NCBI GenBank assembly: GCA_030524635.1
Contig: JAUNGG010000012.1
Coordinates: forward strand, 1-64,000
Source: Lachnospiraceae bacterium
GTDB taxonomy: Bacteria > Bacillota > Clostridia > Lachnospirales > Lachnospiraceae
Reading direction: 5' to 3'
DNA length: 64,000 nucleotides
A program made the translations under genes and the position numbers. A model generated the notes under the pieces. That model did no database searches. It was given only the letters and a program-made list of their open reading frames with translations, and was not told where the DNA came from. Positions 42,235-51,415 of this stretch are shown here, piece by piece; within the stretch, counting starts at the first letter, position 1, and each line of letters opens with the position of its first letter.

Positions 42235-42913
42235 GGGACTCCTCCTTTTCACACAGGCGGTAGCCCAGATTCCGAATGGTGACGATAGCCACATGTGCCT
42301 TTAAAAATGTCAGCTTTTTTCTTAAAAAGGAAATATAAATCTCTACATTATTTTCCACTGCCTCTGACTGGCTTCCCCACACATTTAAAAGCAGCGTTTC
42401 CTTGGAGATGATCTGGTTGTGGTTTTGCATCAGGATCCGCAGAATATCATATTCCTTCCGCCCCAGCTGGATGGATCGCTCCGGCCCGGACAAGGTATAA
42501 TCCCCCTGATTCAGAGAAAGATCACAAAAGGTCAGGCAGTCGGGGAGCAACTCTCCCCGGCGCCTGACGATCGCCTTCATCACGGCCAGAAGCTCCTGCT
42601 TATCAAAGGGCTTGGTCAGATAATAATCTGCTCCGCCCTCCAGCCCCCGGACCTTATCCTCCACCTCGCTTTTCGCAGTCAGAATCAGCACCGGGATCCG
42701 GCAGCCCTGCTCCCTGGCCTCCTGAAGCAGCGTAATGCCGTCCTTTCCCGGCAGCATCAGATCCAGAATCATGGCATCATACGCGCCTTCCTGAAGCTGA
42801 TAGCCTCCGCTGATTCCATCTGTGCAGATATCCGAATCATACCAGATCTGTTTTAAAATATCTTGAATCGACTGTGCAAGCCGCAAATTATCCTCCACGA
42901 TCAAAACTCTCAT
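42221..42913 (-). CDS. OmpR family response regulator
   Basis: 230 residues. The receiver domain has phospho-acceptor Asp in MILDLMLPGKDG (near residue 51) and Lys in LTKPF. The winged-helix DNA-binding domain follows from about 130 (GRKEYDILRILMQNHNQIISKETLLLNVWGS). AAGGAG precedes the ATG and a promoter lies at 42977-43005. Likely controls itself or the neighbouring ABC exporter genes. Confidence 0.94.
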   Translation of the reverse strand: MRVLIVEDNLRLAQSIQDILKQIWYDSDICTDGISGGYQLQEGAYDAMILDLMLPGKDGITLLQEAREQGCRIPVLILTAKSEVEDKVRGLEGGADYYLTKPFDKQELLAVMKAIVRRRGELLPDCLTFCDLSLNQGDYTLSGPERSIQLGRKEYDILRILMQNHNQIISKETLLLNVWGSQSEAVENNVEIYISFLRKKLTFLKAHVAIVTIRNLGYRLCEKEESHERA

Positions 42914-42976
42914 TGTCCGCGCTCCTTTTTATCCTGCTGCTTTTACTTCACCCTGCTGTTTCTTCATCTCAGCGCT

Positions 42977-43005
42977 ATCCTACCTCGATTTGCATCTTTC
43001 TGCAA
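42977..43005 (-). promoter_or_regulatory. Promoter of the two-component operon
   Basis: TTGCAG, 17 bases, TAGGAT on the minus strand, about 65 bases before the response regulator ATG. The inverted repeat AGTACT/AGTGTACT lies just upstream. Confidence 0.45.
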
Positions 43006-43113
43006 GTACTAGTGTACTGACGGTTCACATTTCGCCTAATGACTTGCCTGAATTTCCATCTGCGGCAGCGGCTCGTCCAGCCGTGAGCATCCGCCAGAAT
43101 GCGTTTTTTTTCA

Positions 43114-44181
43114 TCATCTGCTGCGGATCTCTTTCCGCATAAAGGCAATATAGGAAATTGCAAATATTACAGCCGTCAATGCCAAAAGCCCGATCAGATG
43201 GGGCCACACCAGAAGAACACTCTGTCCCAGAGAAAGGTATCCTGTGATGGCGCCGGAAAGCTGCTGGGGCAGGATGATATTGTTGGAGCGGACGCTTGGA
43301 TTCATAATGGTGCTGACCGCTTCGCTGTACAGATAATAGGGCGACAGCCGGTTTAAATTGGCCTGACATTCATAATAATCCATAATGGAGCCAACGGAAG
43401 TCATCTGATCGGTTGGATACAGGATCCCAGTCAGGATATTGACCACCAGGCTCATAAACAGGGCAAAGAAGATCCAGAGAGCGATCCCCAGCATGGCCGA
43501 GGTGGCGGCATGGCGGCAGATCACAGAAAACAGGATGGACAATGCCAGCCAGAAGCAGATATATACTGCAGTGAATAGAAGGCAGACGAAAATCCGTCCC
43601 ACCTCTTCCCCTTCCGGCGGAATCCCGATCACCAGCAGACCCACCGCACTGATCAGCAGTCCCATAGAAAATACCATCAGAACAATCATGGTGGCGCCTG
43701 CCAGAAATTTACCGTTTATAATGGAATCCCGATAAACCGGCTGGGAGACCAGACAGTTTAAGGTTCCCTCCGAGCGCTCGCTGTTAATGGCATCAAAGCC
43801 CAGGGTCAGCCCCACAAAGGGTCCAAGCAGTGCAATGAAGGAGATAAAAGAGGGAATGGAGCTTCCGCTTGTGATAAACAACTGCAGAAACCGGTAATCT
43901 GTGCTGGTATTGGTGCCGTCCCACATCCCGGAAACCGCCCCGTAAATGCTGGCAAAGCTGGTCAGCAGCACCAGCCCCAGCACGATCAGGAACCGCCGGC
44001 TTCGGATATGATCTGCCATCTCCTTGTGATAAATCGCAGACAGGCCGCTTCCGAAGCGGTTCGCTCCCTTTGGCTGCTTCTGTGCTTCGTCTTCCTTATC
44101 CCTTTTCCTCCAGATCATGTTCCTGCTGCCGGCTTCCGAATCCGGCAAATCGTTTCTGTTTCTTCTTATGGTCATCTCCAT
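43114..44181 (-). CDS. ABC-2 type exporter permease
   Basis: 355-residue membrane protein with six predicted helices of the NosY/ABC-2 type. A 40-residue charged tail precedes SAIYHKEMADHIRSRRF, the typical pre-TM1 motif. SERSEGTLNCLVSQPVYR after TM2 is a hallmark of ABC-2 permeases. The ATG at 44181 has GAGGTG upstream and lies 86 bases inside the ATPase gene in another frame; a shorter start at 44118 is possible. Substrate unknown. Confidence 0.85.
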   Translation of the reverse strand: MEMTIRRNRNDLPDSEAGSRNMIWRKRDKEDEAQKQPKGANRFGSGLSAIYHKEMADHIRSRRFLIVLGLVLLTSFASIYGAVSGMWDGTNTSTDYRFLQLFITSGSSIPSFISFIALLGPFVGLTLGFDAINSERSEGTLNCLVSQPVYRDSIINGKFLAGATMIVLMVFSMGLLISAVGLLVIGIPPEGEEVGRIFVCLLFTAVYICFWLALSILFSVICRHAATSAMLGIALWIFFALFMSLVVNILTGILYPTDQMTSVGSIMDYYECQANLNRLSPYYLYSEAVSTIMNPSVRSNNIILPQQLSGAITGYLSLGQSVLLVWPHLIGLLALTAVIFAISYIAFMRKEIRSR

Positions 44182-45142
44182 GATTCACCTCTGCCTTCTC
44201 AAAATATCTCCGATAGATCTCATCCAGATCATTTCCTCTCTGGCGCAGGTGGGTAAGGGTAAAGCCGGCATCCAGGGATCTGCGGATCAGCTCCCGCTTA
44301 ATATCCCAGCTGGAATGTACCACATACACCTCGCCCTCCCGCTCCACCTGATTCACATTGCCCAGGCTTTCCAGAAGCTTTGGAAATTCCGGATTGTCCG
44401 GAAGTGCTGCCGTTTCCAGGACATAACACCCCTCCTGCTGCATCTGCTTCGCCAGCTCCTCGATGGTTCCGCAGGCGATCAGCGTTCCATCTACAAACAA
44501 TCCCACCCGGTCACAGATCTGCTGGATCTGGTGCAGCTGATGGGAGGAGATCAGGATCGTTCTTCCATCCTCCTCCGCCAGACGCCGGATCAACTGGATC
44601 AGTTCCCGCATGCCCTCCGGGTCGATTCCCAGGGTAGGCTCATCCAGAATCACCACCTTCGGATCCTTCATCAGCACATCTGCGATTCCCAGTCTCTGCT
44701 TCATACCTCTGGAATAGGTGCCTGCCTTCTGATCGGCCGCATAGGTCATTCCTACCTTTTCCAGAAGGCTTGTGATCCGTTCCTCGATCACCGGTTCCGG
44801 CAGTCCGTTCAGCCGGCCGGTAAACCGAAGATTTTCTCTCCCGGTCATATCTGCGTAAAATCCTACGTTGTCCGGAAGATATCCGGTGATCCGCTTAATG
44901 GCGATGGGGTCTCGGATGCAATCCTTTCCATCGATCCAGGCCGCTCCTGATGTCGGCTCCGTCAGCCCCAGCAGCATCAGGGTGGTGGTAGTCTTGCCTG
45001 CTCCATTAGGACCTAGCAGGCCGAAGATTTCCCCTTTGCGGATCTCCAGGCTTAAGTTGGAAACGGCCGTCTTTTCGCCGTAGCATTTTGTCAGCTCCTG
45101 AATGCGGATGATCACATTTTCTGCCATTTCATGTTCAGACAT
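44096..45142 (-). CDS. ABC exporter ATP-binding protein
   Basis: 348 residues. Walker A is GPNGAGKT near residue 44, the signature is YSRGMKQRLGIADVL (first residues Y-S-R-G), and Walker B is VVILDEPTLGIDP. The C-terminal 100 residues are a regulatory DUF4162-like extension. Pairs with the ABC-2 permease, and the NEW3 protein gene is upstream in the same operon. Confidence 0.92.
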   Translation of the reverse strand: MSEHEMAENVIIRIQELTKCYGEKTAVSNLSLEIRKGEIFGLLGPNGAGKTTTTLMLLGLTEPTSGAAWIDGKDCIRDPIAIKRITGYLPDNVGFYADMTGRENLRFTGRLNGLPEPVIEERITSLLEKVGMTYAADQKAGTYSRGMKQRLGIADVLMKDPKVVILDEPTLGIDPEGMRELIQLIRRLAEEDGRTILISSHQLHQIQQICDRVGLFVDGTLIACGTIEELAKQMQQEGCYVLETAALPDNPEFPKLLESLGNVNQVEREGEVYVVHSSWDIKRELIRRSLDAGFTLTHLRQRGNDLDEIYRRYFEKAEVNHGDDHKKKQKRFAGFGSRQQEHDLEEKG

Positions 45143-45166
45143 CTGCTGTTCCTCCCTCCTCCAGGC

Positions 45167-46384
45167 TTACCGTCTTCCGTATTTTTTAAACACATATCCC
45201 AGACCGCCGGCGGTGCAGAGGATCAAAAGCACTGCCACGATGCCCCATACGGTGCTGGTCTTTACCGACACGCGGAATTCTGCGCTGTCGGAAACCTCAT
45301 TGGTTTTAACGCTGAATGAAGTTACATAGTCACCGGTGATGGCATCGGAGCTTGGCTTCACATGGGCAATGACTTCCGTGGTAGTTCCTGCCGGAATAGA
45401 TTCGATAATATTGTCTTCAGTATCATAGGTGACGGTCCAGCCGGAAGGTGCGGTGGAATTCAAGGATACATTTTCCAGATCTACATTTCCTGTATTCTGG
45501 ATCTGAAGCGTTACATCCGACTCCTTGTTTGCATGTGCGTCAAAGCTGAGCCGTCCATCTGGTGTGCCAAGTGCAATTCCATAGGTTCCTGTAATAGTGA
45601 CTGTAAGGTCCAGATTCAGCGTTTCCTCTGCCGATACCGCACTGCAGGAAATCTGATATTCCCCTGCATCAACCGTCTCCGGCGGCACTACTGACACGTT
45701 AAGTCCCTGGCTGACGCCGGATTCCACCTGGATGGCTGCAACCTTTGTGGTCTCCCCAGATGGAGTGAAGCTTACATTCCAGCCAGAAGGTGCATTGGAT
45801 GACAGGCTATAGGACTGAGGCTTCAGACCGTTGTTGATCAGGGTCGTGCTGAAGCTGAAATCAGTCCCGGAAGCGCCTTCCTGCTCCGGATATTCTGAGG
45901 TAAAGCTGCCCTTTCCTGCTTCCTTTTCATTCACCAGAAACTGAATTTCCAGATGATCGGAGGCACCAGCGGCGGAAGCTGCCCAAACCTCTACGGTGTA
46001 GGTTCCCTCTTCCAGCTGGTCCGGAAGTGTTACATGCAGTGTCAGTTCCGCTCCATCCTCCCCAGGCTTTACATACACCCGGCTTACCTGATAGTTGCCG
46101 CCCTGAAGATATCCCTCCCAGTTCTCCGGCAGCGAGCGGATCGCTACATCAGCCTCCATTCCGGCTCCGCTGGCATTGTCGATCTGGATGGGAATGCTTA
46201 AGCTGTCACCTGGCTTGGCAGAAATGCCCGGATACTGGGTATTCAGCTCCAGGCCGCCGTCTGCATGGGCCGGAAATGTCCACATGGTCATAAAGGTAAC
46301 TGCCATCAGACTGACCGCCATCAGCCATACCAGGGCCCTGCGCCGGTATTCTCTTATAATTTCAACTGCTTTTGTTTGCTTCAT
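45167..46384 (-). CDS. Membrane-anchored NEW3-domain surface protein
   Basis: 405 residues from ATG at 46384 (AAGGAGG upstream). An N-terminal signal or anchor helix (ALVWLMAVSLMAVTFMTMW) is followed by an outer part with three tandem Ig-like NEW3 repeats (LPENWEGYLQGG; APSGWNVSFTPSG; APSGWTVTYDTE), and a C-terminal TM helix with a short basic tail (FKKYGRR). This is the arrangement of COG1470 proteins that sit next to ABC-2 exporters. It may receive or present the exported substrate. First gene of the three-gene exporter operon. Confidence 0.85.
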   Translation of the reverse strand: MKQTKAVEIIREYRRRALVWLMAVSLMAVTFMTMWTFPAHADGGLELNTQYPGISAKPGDSLSIPIQIDNASGAGMEADVAIRSLPENWEGYLQGGNYQVSRVYVKPGEDGAELTLHVTLPDQLEEGTYTVEVWAASAAGASDHLEIQFLVNEKEAGKGSFTSEYPEQEGASGTDFSFSTTLINNGLKPQSYSLSSNAPSGWNVSFTPSGETTKVAAIQVESGVSQGLNVSVVPPETVDAGEYQISCSAVSAEETLNLDLTVTITGTYGIALGTPDGRLSFDAHANKESDVTLQIQNTGNVDLENVSLNSTAPSGWTVTYDTEDNIIESIPAGTTTEVIAHVKPSSDAITGDYVTSFSVKTNEVSDSAEFRVSVKTSTVWGIVAVLLILCTAGGLGYVFKKYGRR

Positions 46385-46564
46385 AATGTCCTCCTTTTTG
46401 CGGTAAACGCGCATCATGTGCTGGCTGCAGACAGTCTCATTCCTTTTATTTGTCTGCAGCCTTATGAGAACATCATAACGGAGAAACCTTTAGCCAAGCT
46501 TTAATCTTTTTGAAAGAATTGTGAAATTCCTTTCTCATCTGCCGGAAGGCTGACCAAAATCCAT

Positions 46565-47014
46565 CTATCTCATCTCCAGACACTTCTCCATATACACGCA
46601 GGTAAAGGTCTCTCCCTCAATCACCCGATTAAAATCCGCCTTGTACCCCAGCTTTTCATAAAAACCGACTGCCACATCCCGGCTCTCCAGAACGATCTTC
46701 TGATAGCCCTGTTCCCGGATCCACTTCTCAGCCTCCTCCATGGCAAGCCTTCCCAGCCCCTGCTTTTGATATTCCGGCAACACAACCACCCGGCCCACCA
46801 TAACACTGCTTTCATCCATCTCATACATGCGGCAGGTAGCTACAGGGAATTCCTCATCCAGCAAAACGATGTATTTTGTGTCCGGCCCGTCATGCTCATC
46901 AAACTCCTGCCTTAACGTAATATGGTGTTCCCTGGCCATGGCCTGGATCCGCACATAATAGGCTCCGGCCTGCTGCCAGGTCTCAGTTGCTCTAAGTACC
47001 TTCACAGATAACAT
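46565..47014 (-). CDS. GNAT family N-acetyltransferase
   Basis: 149 residues with the acetyl-CoA loop in VVVLPEYQKQGLGRLAMEEAEKW (Q/R-x-x-G-x-G/A) and the C-terminal GFYEKLGYK motif. N-acetylates an amine of unknown identity. It stands alone, convergent with nothing, beside gene remnants. Confidence 0.88.
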   Translation of the reverse strand: MLSVKVLRATETWQQAGAYYVRIQAMAREHHITLRQEFDEHDGPDTKYIVLLDEEFPVATCRMYEMDESSVMVGRVVVLPEYQKQGLGRLAMEEAEKWIREQGYQKIVLESRDVAVGFYEKLGYKADFNRVIEGETFTCVYMEKCLEMR

Positions 47015-47058
47015 CCTCCTCTAATCGTTCCATTCTTGTCACATTCATTTTAATTATT

Positions 47059-47185
47059 TTATAACTGCTTCTCCCTGATCGCAGCAAAATTTTTCTCCAT
47101 AAGCTTCAATGCCTGATAAATCATCTCCTGCTCATCGTCTGAAAGCCCCTTTGTAATCGCCTGATTTAAGCCCAATAATTCCGTT
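47059..47185 (-). pseudogene. C-terminal remnant of a MarR family regulator
   Basis: The minus-strand frame ending at 47059 encodes about 40 residues (ELLGLNQAITKGL, then SDDEQEMIYQALKLMEKN) that match the C-terminal dimerisation helices of MarR proteins. The DNA-binding part is absent, and no start codon or binding site precedes the frame. Confidence 0.55.
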
Positions 47186-47405
47186 TAATATTTTGTAAAA
47201 TTTTGTTGCATTTCTGCTGATTTTTTGATATAGTGGAAATATCTGGATGATATGCATTCCGCATAGAAAACTTAAAGCCTAGCAAGTATACAGGGGGGCC
47301 GAGCAGTTGCTGATTTCTGTAATCAGTTTCATTTATTTCCATTTAAATTATTTCCCAACCTTTGCAAAGACCAATAATTATAGTAAAATAGAAGGAGAAC
47401 GGAAT

Positions 47406-47714
47406 ATGACTGATACAAAAGAGGTAACAAGCAACCGTAAATATAAGGACCGACTGTTAACAAAGCATCGAGCGGAGGTGAGGTTTATGATCTTAAGTGA
47501 ATACGATGAAGAATTGCATTTAAAGGATACCTATAATTGCGGATATCACGATGGAAAAGCTGAGGGAAAATTGGAAGGTGAAAAACGAGGCAAGGATTGT
47601 ATCAATGCACTTAATCAAATACTGCTCCAGCAGAACCGGATTAGTGATCTGAAAAAAGCTTCTGCCGATGAAGCCTTTCAAAAGAAGCTGTTAAAAGAGT
47701 TTCACCTTGACTGA
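47406..47714 (+). CDS. Shortened Rpn-type (PD-(D/E)XK transposase/nuclease) protein
   Basis: 102 residues from ATG at 47406 (AGAAGGAG upstream). NRKYKDRL near the start matches the N-terminus of Rpn/TIGR01784 proteins, and FMILSEYDEELHLKDTYNCGY followed by the Lys/Glu/Gly-rich stretch matches their C-terminus. About 200 residues with the nuclease core are absent, yet the frame stays open. It may be an in-frame deletion derivative or a decaying gene. Confidence 0.6.
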   Translation: MTDTKEVTSNRKYKDRLLTKHRAEVRFMILSEYDEELHLKDTYNCGYHDGKAEGKLEGEKRGKDCINALNQILLQQNRISDLKKASADEAFQKKLLKEFHLD

Positions 47715-47799
47715 GAATACCACTTTCCCCATTGATTTACCTAGTAACCTTGTTGTATAATAGGATTCAGAATCTTACAAGTCAATGGAGGAAACGTGT

Positions 47800-48231
47800 A
47801 TGATGGTTTCAACAAAAGGGCGGTATGCCCTGCGAATTATGATCGATCTGGCTGAGCATCAGTCGGAGGGCTACGTTCCTCTGAAGGAAACAGCCAACCG
47901 ACAGGAAATATCAGAAAAATATCTGGAAGCAATCTTAAAAATTCTTGTAAAAAATAAGCTTTTAACTGGTCTGCGAGGCAAAGGCGGCGGTTACAAGCTG
48001 ACTAAATCACCAGATCAGTACACAGTAGGCAGCATTCTGCGGCTGACAGAGAATTCACTGGCCCCGGTTTCCTGCTTAGAGCCCGGGCAGCAGGCCTGCC
48101 CGCGAATGGCGGCCTGCAGGACACTGCCCATGTGGCAGGGACTGGATAAGCTGATCAATGATTACCTGGATGGGATCACATTGGCAGACCTGATGCACCT
48201 GGAACAGCCAGGGGATGACTATGTGATCTAG
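47800..48231 (+). CDS. Rrf2 family transcriptional regulator
   Basis: 143 residues from ATG at 47800 (GGAGG eight bases upstream). The N-terminal winged HTH begins MMVSTKGRYALRIMIDLAEH, typical of Rrf2, with LRGKGGGYKL in the wing. Three cysteines (SCLEPGQQACPRMAAC, near residues 90-105) match the Fe-S ligand region of IscR-like members. It could sense Fe-S status or, like CymR, sulfur supply; the transsulfuration operon is next door on the other strand. Confidence 0.9.
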   Translation: MMVSTKGRYALRIMIDLAEHQSEGYVPLKETANRQEISEKYLEAILKILVKNKLLTGLRGKGGGYKLTKSPDQYTVGSILRLTENSLAPVSCLEPGQQACPRMAACRTLPMWQGLDKLINDYLDGITLADLMHLEQPGDDYVI

Positions 48232-48257
48232 CAACCGCACACCAGGCGAATCTATTC

Positions 48258-49433
48258 TCACCGCGAATGCGGCTGGATCAGTTCCGCCACCAGCCGTGCT
48301 CCCAGTTCCAGATCCTGGAGTTTTGTGTATTCCCGGACAGAGTGCACCTCATACATGCCGCAGGACAGCACAATGCCCGGGATTCCATTTCGCATAAAAT
48401 TGTGATTGTCGCTGCCGCCGAAGGTACTGGTCAGCTTCCAGGGAATCCTCAGCCTGTCACAGCAGCTGGTAAAATGCTCCACCACCGGTGCAGTCGGATC
48501 CACCTGATATGCCACCAGATCTATATGGCTGTTCAGATGAAATCCGGCGCCTGCTGCTTCTGCTGCCTGATGAAACTGATCCCGCACCGATTCCAGCGCT
48601 GCAAGCGCTTTTCCATGATTCAAGCTGCGGATCTCACCCCGGCAGACACAGGTGGGAGGAACGATATTGGTTGCCTCACCACCGGAGATCAGCCCAATAT
48701 TCAATGTAGTTTCCTGATCTACATGGCCCTGCGGTATTTCCCCAATCACACGGCACATGATCTGGAGGGCATGAATGCCATCCTCCGGATTAAAGCCTGC
48801 ATGAGCCGCCCGTCCATTCACTGTGACCGCAAAGGAAATCAGGGTCGGGGCCTTCAAAGCAGCAGCCCCCACAGGACCGCTTAGATCCAGTACATATGCC
48901 TCCTTCGCCCGTATCTGACTGAAATCAAACCACTCCGTACCCTTGAGATAAACTTCTTCTGCAATCGGGAAAAGCACCTCCACATCCCGATGGGGAAGCC
49001 CTGCCTCCTGAACGCAGCGAATTCCTTCTAAGATCTCCACAAGGCCGGCCACATCATCTGCCCCGAGAATGGTATCCCCTTCACTGGTTACTGTTCCATC
49101 CTCTGCAAATACAGATCGTTTCCCAATTCCCGGCTTCACCGTATCCATATGAGCCGACAAAAGCACGCCTGGTCCGGGAACAGTGCCTTTTAAATATCCG
49201 TAAACATTTCCGGCTGTTCCGCCGCAGTAAGCACCTGCCTGATCCTCCCTGACCTCAAAGCCCAGCGTTTTTAACCGCGCCTTTAACTGATCTGCCATCT
49301 GACGTTCTGAAAAGCTGACAGAATCAATGGCGGTCAGTCTGGCAAACTCCTCCCGCAGCCTTTCCCGATCTACTGAAACAGAAGGCACTGCCTTCTCCAC
49401 CTGTGTTGGGGCCCACTTAGATTGATCTCCCAT
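48258..49433 (-). CDS. M20 family metallopeptidase (PepT-like)
   Basis: 391 residues. Co-catalytic zinc motifs: SAHMDTVKPG (H and D), GADDVAGL, and FPIAEEVYLKGTEW with the catalytic Glu pair. The small dimerisation domain carries VNGRAAHAGFNPEDG, and HNFMRNGIPGIVLSCG holds the last ligand region. Related to tripeptidase T or YgeY-type hydrolases. Last gene of the operon that starts with the PLP enzyme. Confidence 0.88.
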   Translation of the reverse strand: MGDQSKWAPTQVEKAVPSVSVDRERLREEFARLTAIDSVSFSERQMADQLKARLKTLGFEVREDQAGAYCGGTAGNVYGYLKGTVPGPGVLLSAHMDTVKPGIGKRSVFAEDGTVTSEGDTILGADDVAGLVEILEGIRCVQEAGLPHRDVEVLFPIAEEVYLKGTEWFDFSQIRAKEAYVLDLSGPVGAAALKAPTLISFAVTVNGRAAHAGFNPEDGIHALQIMCRVIGEIPQGHVDQETTLNIGLISGGEATNIVPPTCVCRGEIRSLNHGKALAALESVRDQFHQAAEAAGAGFHLNSHIDLVAYQVDPTAPVVEHFTSCCDRLRIPWKLTSTFGGSDNHNFMRNGIPGIVLSCGMYEVHSVREYTKLQDLELGARLVAELIQPHSR

Positions 49434-49463
49434 TTTTACATCTTCCTTTCTTCTGCCGGCCTG

Positions 49464-50084
49464 CTAAATGAAGTATTCGATCGTCTTTTCCGCCGTCAGC
49501 TTTGTCTTCTCATTAAACAGCAATACTGCCTCCCGGCCCTCATAGGGTCCCAGTGCATAGATTTCCCGGGACTCCTGGTTAAAATAATACTCCGGCACCA
49601 CCCGGTTATATGTATTAGGATGATCCTCCACCATCCAGATATCTGCCTGCTCATAAGGTTCTTCCCAATAATAAGGGTCAAATATCAGCAGCTTCCCATC
49701 CTGCTCACCAGTCAGCAGCACGTAATGCTCTACATCGTAATACAGGCGCACCACAACTGCACCGCCCCGGCGAAGAGCATCATTGATCAGGCTGTCCTGT
49801 CCCAAATATACGCTTTTCCCGGACAGGTAGCGGCTGGAAATATTCAGCCTTCCAATCTTTCCAAAGCCGCACAGCCAGTTGCTCAAAAACATCATGGCTG
49901 CCGTGGAGGTCCCGCATTTGCCCGGTACACCTTCTGCATTATAGCAGTCCAGGCAGTACAGCATAATATTGCGGATCACCTCCGGCGGAATCTCCTCCCG
50001 TTCAAACAGATAGCTGACAGCATTCAGCATGGAGGTAGGACCGCAGTCATATTCTGATATTTGATAGCGAAGTGGATTTTTCAT
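49464..50084 (-). CDS. C39-like papain-fold cysteine peptidase
   Basis: 206 residues starting MKNPLRYQISEYDCGPTSMLNA: the Q...DCGPTS motif gives oxyanion Gln and catalytic Cys (residue 14), and VEHYVLLTGE plus FDPYYWEE give His and Asp. No signal peptide, so it acts in the cytoplasm. The ATG overlaps the stop of the PLP enzyme gene by 4 bases (ATGA). A role in releasing or cleaving sulfur-containing peptides with the M20 enzyme is inference. Confidence 0.78.
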   Translation of the reverse strand: MKNPLRYQISEYDCGPTSMLNAVSYLFEREEIPPEVIRNIMLYCLDCYNAEGVPGKCGTSTAAMMFLSNWLCGFGKIGRLNISSRYLSGKSVYLGQDSLINDALRRGGAVVVRLYYDVEHYVLLTGEQDGKLLIFDPYYWEEPYEQADIWMVEDHPNTYNRVVPEYYFNQESREIYALGPYEGREAVLLFNEKTKLTAEKTIEYFI

Positions 50085-51256
50085 ACCTGGCTCCTTCCTG
50101 TCGTATCCTTTCCATTCAATGCCTGATCCAGATCTGCAATCAGATCATCCACATGTTCGATTCCCACTGATATCCTAAGAAAGGTTTCCGTGATTCCCAG
50201 CCGTTCCCGCACTTCAATCGGTACATCACCATGAGTCTGCAGCATTGGATACGTGATCAGCGATTCCACGCCGCCCAGGCTTTCTGCATAGGAGATCAGC
50301 CTGACACGTTCCAGGAGCCTTCTGGCTGTCTCCTCCGTATCAGTCTGAAGTGAGATCATGCTGCCAAAGCCCCTTGCCTGCCTCCGATTCACCTCATATC
50401 CCGGATGCTCCGGAAGTCCCACATAATAGACCTTTTTTATCTTTTTCTGGCTCTGCAGCCACTTCGCGATCTTCTGTGCATTGCTCTGCTGCCGCTCCAG
50501 GCGTACCGCCAGCGTCTTGATTCCCCGCAGCATCAGAAAGCTGTCAAAAGGCGCCAGTCCGGCCCCTGTAGTCTTATAAAGATTCCGGATCGGCCCCACT
50601 AAATCCTTCCTGGCCGTACAGAGAAAGCCGGCAAGCGTATCATTATGCCCGCACAGAAACTTGGTCCCGCTGTGGATCACCAGATCGGCTCCAAAGGCAA
50701 TGGGATTTTGAAAATAGGGCGATAAAAAGGTGTTATCCACGATCAAAAGCAGGTGATACCGGTCCGCCAGCTCCCGCATCCTGGCCAGGTCCGTGACACC
50801 CATGGTGGGATTGCTTGGCGTTTCGATATAAAGCGCCTTCGTGTTCTCTGTGATTGCAGCCTCCACCTGTTCTGCATCTGCCGTATCCACGTAAGTAAAG
50901 GTCCGTCCCCTTCTCTCTCCTATGGTCTGGAAGATCCGCACCGAACCGCCGTAAAGATCCTCCGAACAGATGATATGTGCTCCTGCTTCAAATAATTCCA
51001 GACACAGGCTGAGCGCTGCCATTCCTGATGAACATGCCACCGTATCTGCCGCACCCTCCATGGAAGAAATAATATGCTCCAGCTCCGCCCGTGTAGGATT
51101 GCTCTCTCTCGTATAGTTATGACCTGTGGTTTCTCCGATCCCTGGATGAGAAAAGGTAGCTGTCTGGTAGATGGGAGCAGCGATCGCCCCATAAGGATGC
51201 GCTTCTCTCTGTCCTTCCTCTCCGCAGATGCATCGTGTTTCAACCCGATATGCCAT
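50081..51256 (-). CDS. Cystathionine gamma-synthase/lyase family PLP enzyme
   Basis: 391 residues from ATG at 51256 (AGGAGG upstream). Fold type I transsulfuration enzyme: YTRESNPTRAELE near the N-terminus, SSGMAALSLCLE, the PLP-binding Asp in LLIVDNTFLSPY, and the Lys in VIHSGTKFLCGHNDTLAG. It joins cysteine or H2S to an activated homoserine, or cleaves cystathionine; sequence alone does not separate the two. The Met-rich leader peptide and terminator upstream favour a methionine-forming role. Confidence 0.9.
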   Translation of the reverse strand: MAYRVETRCICGEEGQREAHPYGAIAAPIYQTATFSHPGIGETTGHNYTRESNPTRAELEHIISSMEGAADTVACSSGMAALSLCLELFEAGAHIICSEDLYGGSVRIFQTIGERRGRTFTYVDTADAEQVEAAITENTKALYIETPSNPTMGVTDLARMRELADRYHLLLIVDNTFLSPYFQNPIAFGADLVIHSGTKFLCGHNDTLAGFLCTARKDLVGPIRNLYKTTGAGLAPFDSFLMLRGIKTLAVRLERQQSNAQKIAKWLQSQKKIKKVYYVGLPEHPGYEVNRRQARGFGSMISLQTDTEETARRLLERVRLISYAESLGGVESLITYPMLQTHGDVPIEVRERLGITETFLRISVGIEHVDDLIADLDQALNGKDTTGRSQV

Positions 51257-51299
51257 ATCGATCTCCTCCTTAAACAAAGTCTGAATAGATTTTTGATAC

Positions 51300-51327
51300 A
51301 AAAAAACAGGAAGCGTATTCGCTTCCC
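51300..51327 (-). terminator. Attenuator terminator in the transsulfuration operon leader
   Basis: GGAAGCG-AATA-CGCTTCC then TG and seven U on the minus strand, 43 bases before the PLP enzyme start. It lies between a leader peptide ORF and its structural genes, the place of an attenuator. Confidence 0.88.
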
Positions 51328-51372
51328 ATCAAACGATCCGGGGATTCCCCTGTATTTTCGCCGCAGCACTGT

Positions 51373-51403
51373 GCCAAGCAGACATGCCGCATGTCCCTTT
51401 GGC
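51373..51403 (-). other. Hairpin upstream of the attenuator
   Basis: GCCAA/TTGGC outer and GACATGC/GCATGTC inner stems form a 12-bp hairpin just after the leader peptide stop. Possible pause or antiterminator-related structure. Confidence 0.55.
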
Positions 51404-51415
51404 AGCTGCAGCAGC

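Noticed and set aside
51257-51415. SAM riboswitch or T-box in the transsulfuration leader
   Set aside because: Neither the SAM-I core nor the T-box TGGNACCGCG sequence was found on the minus strand.
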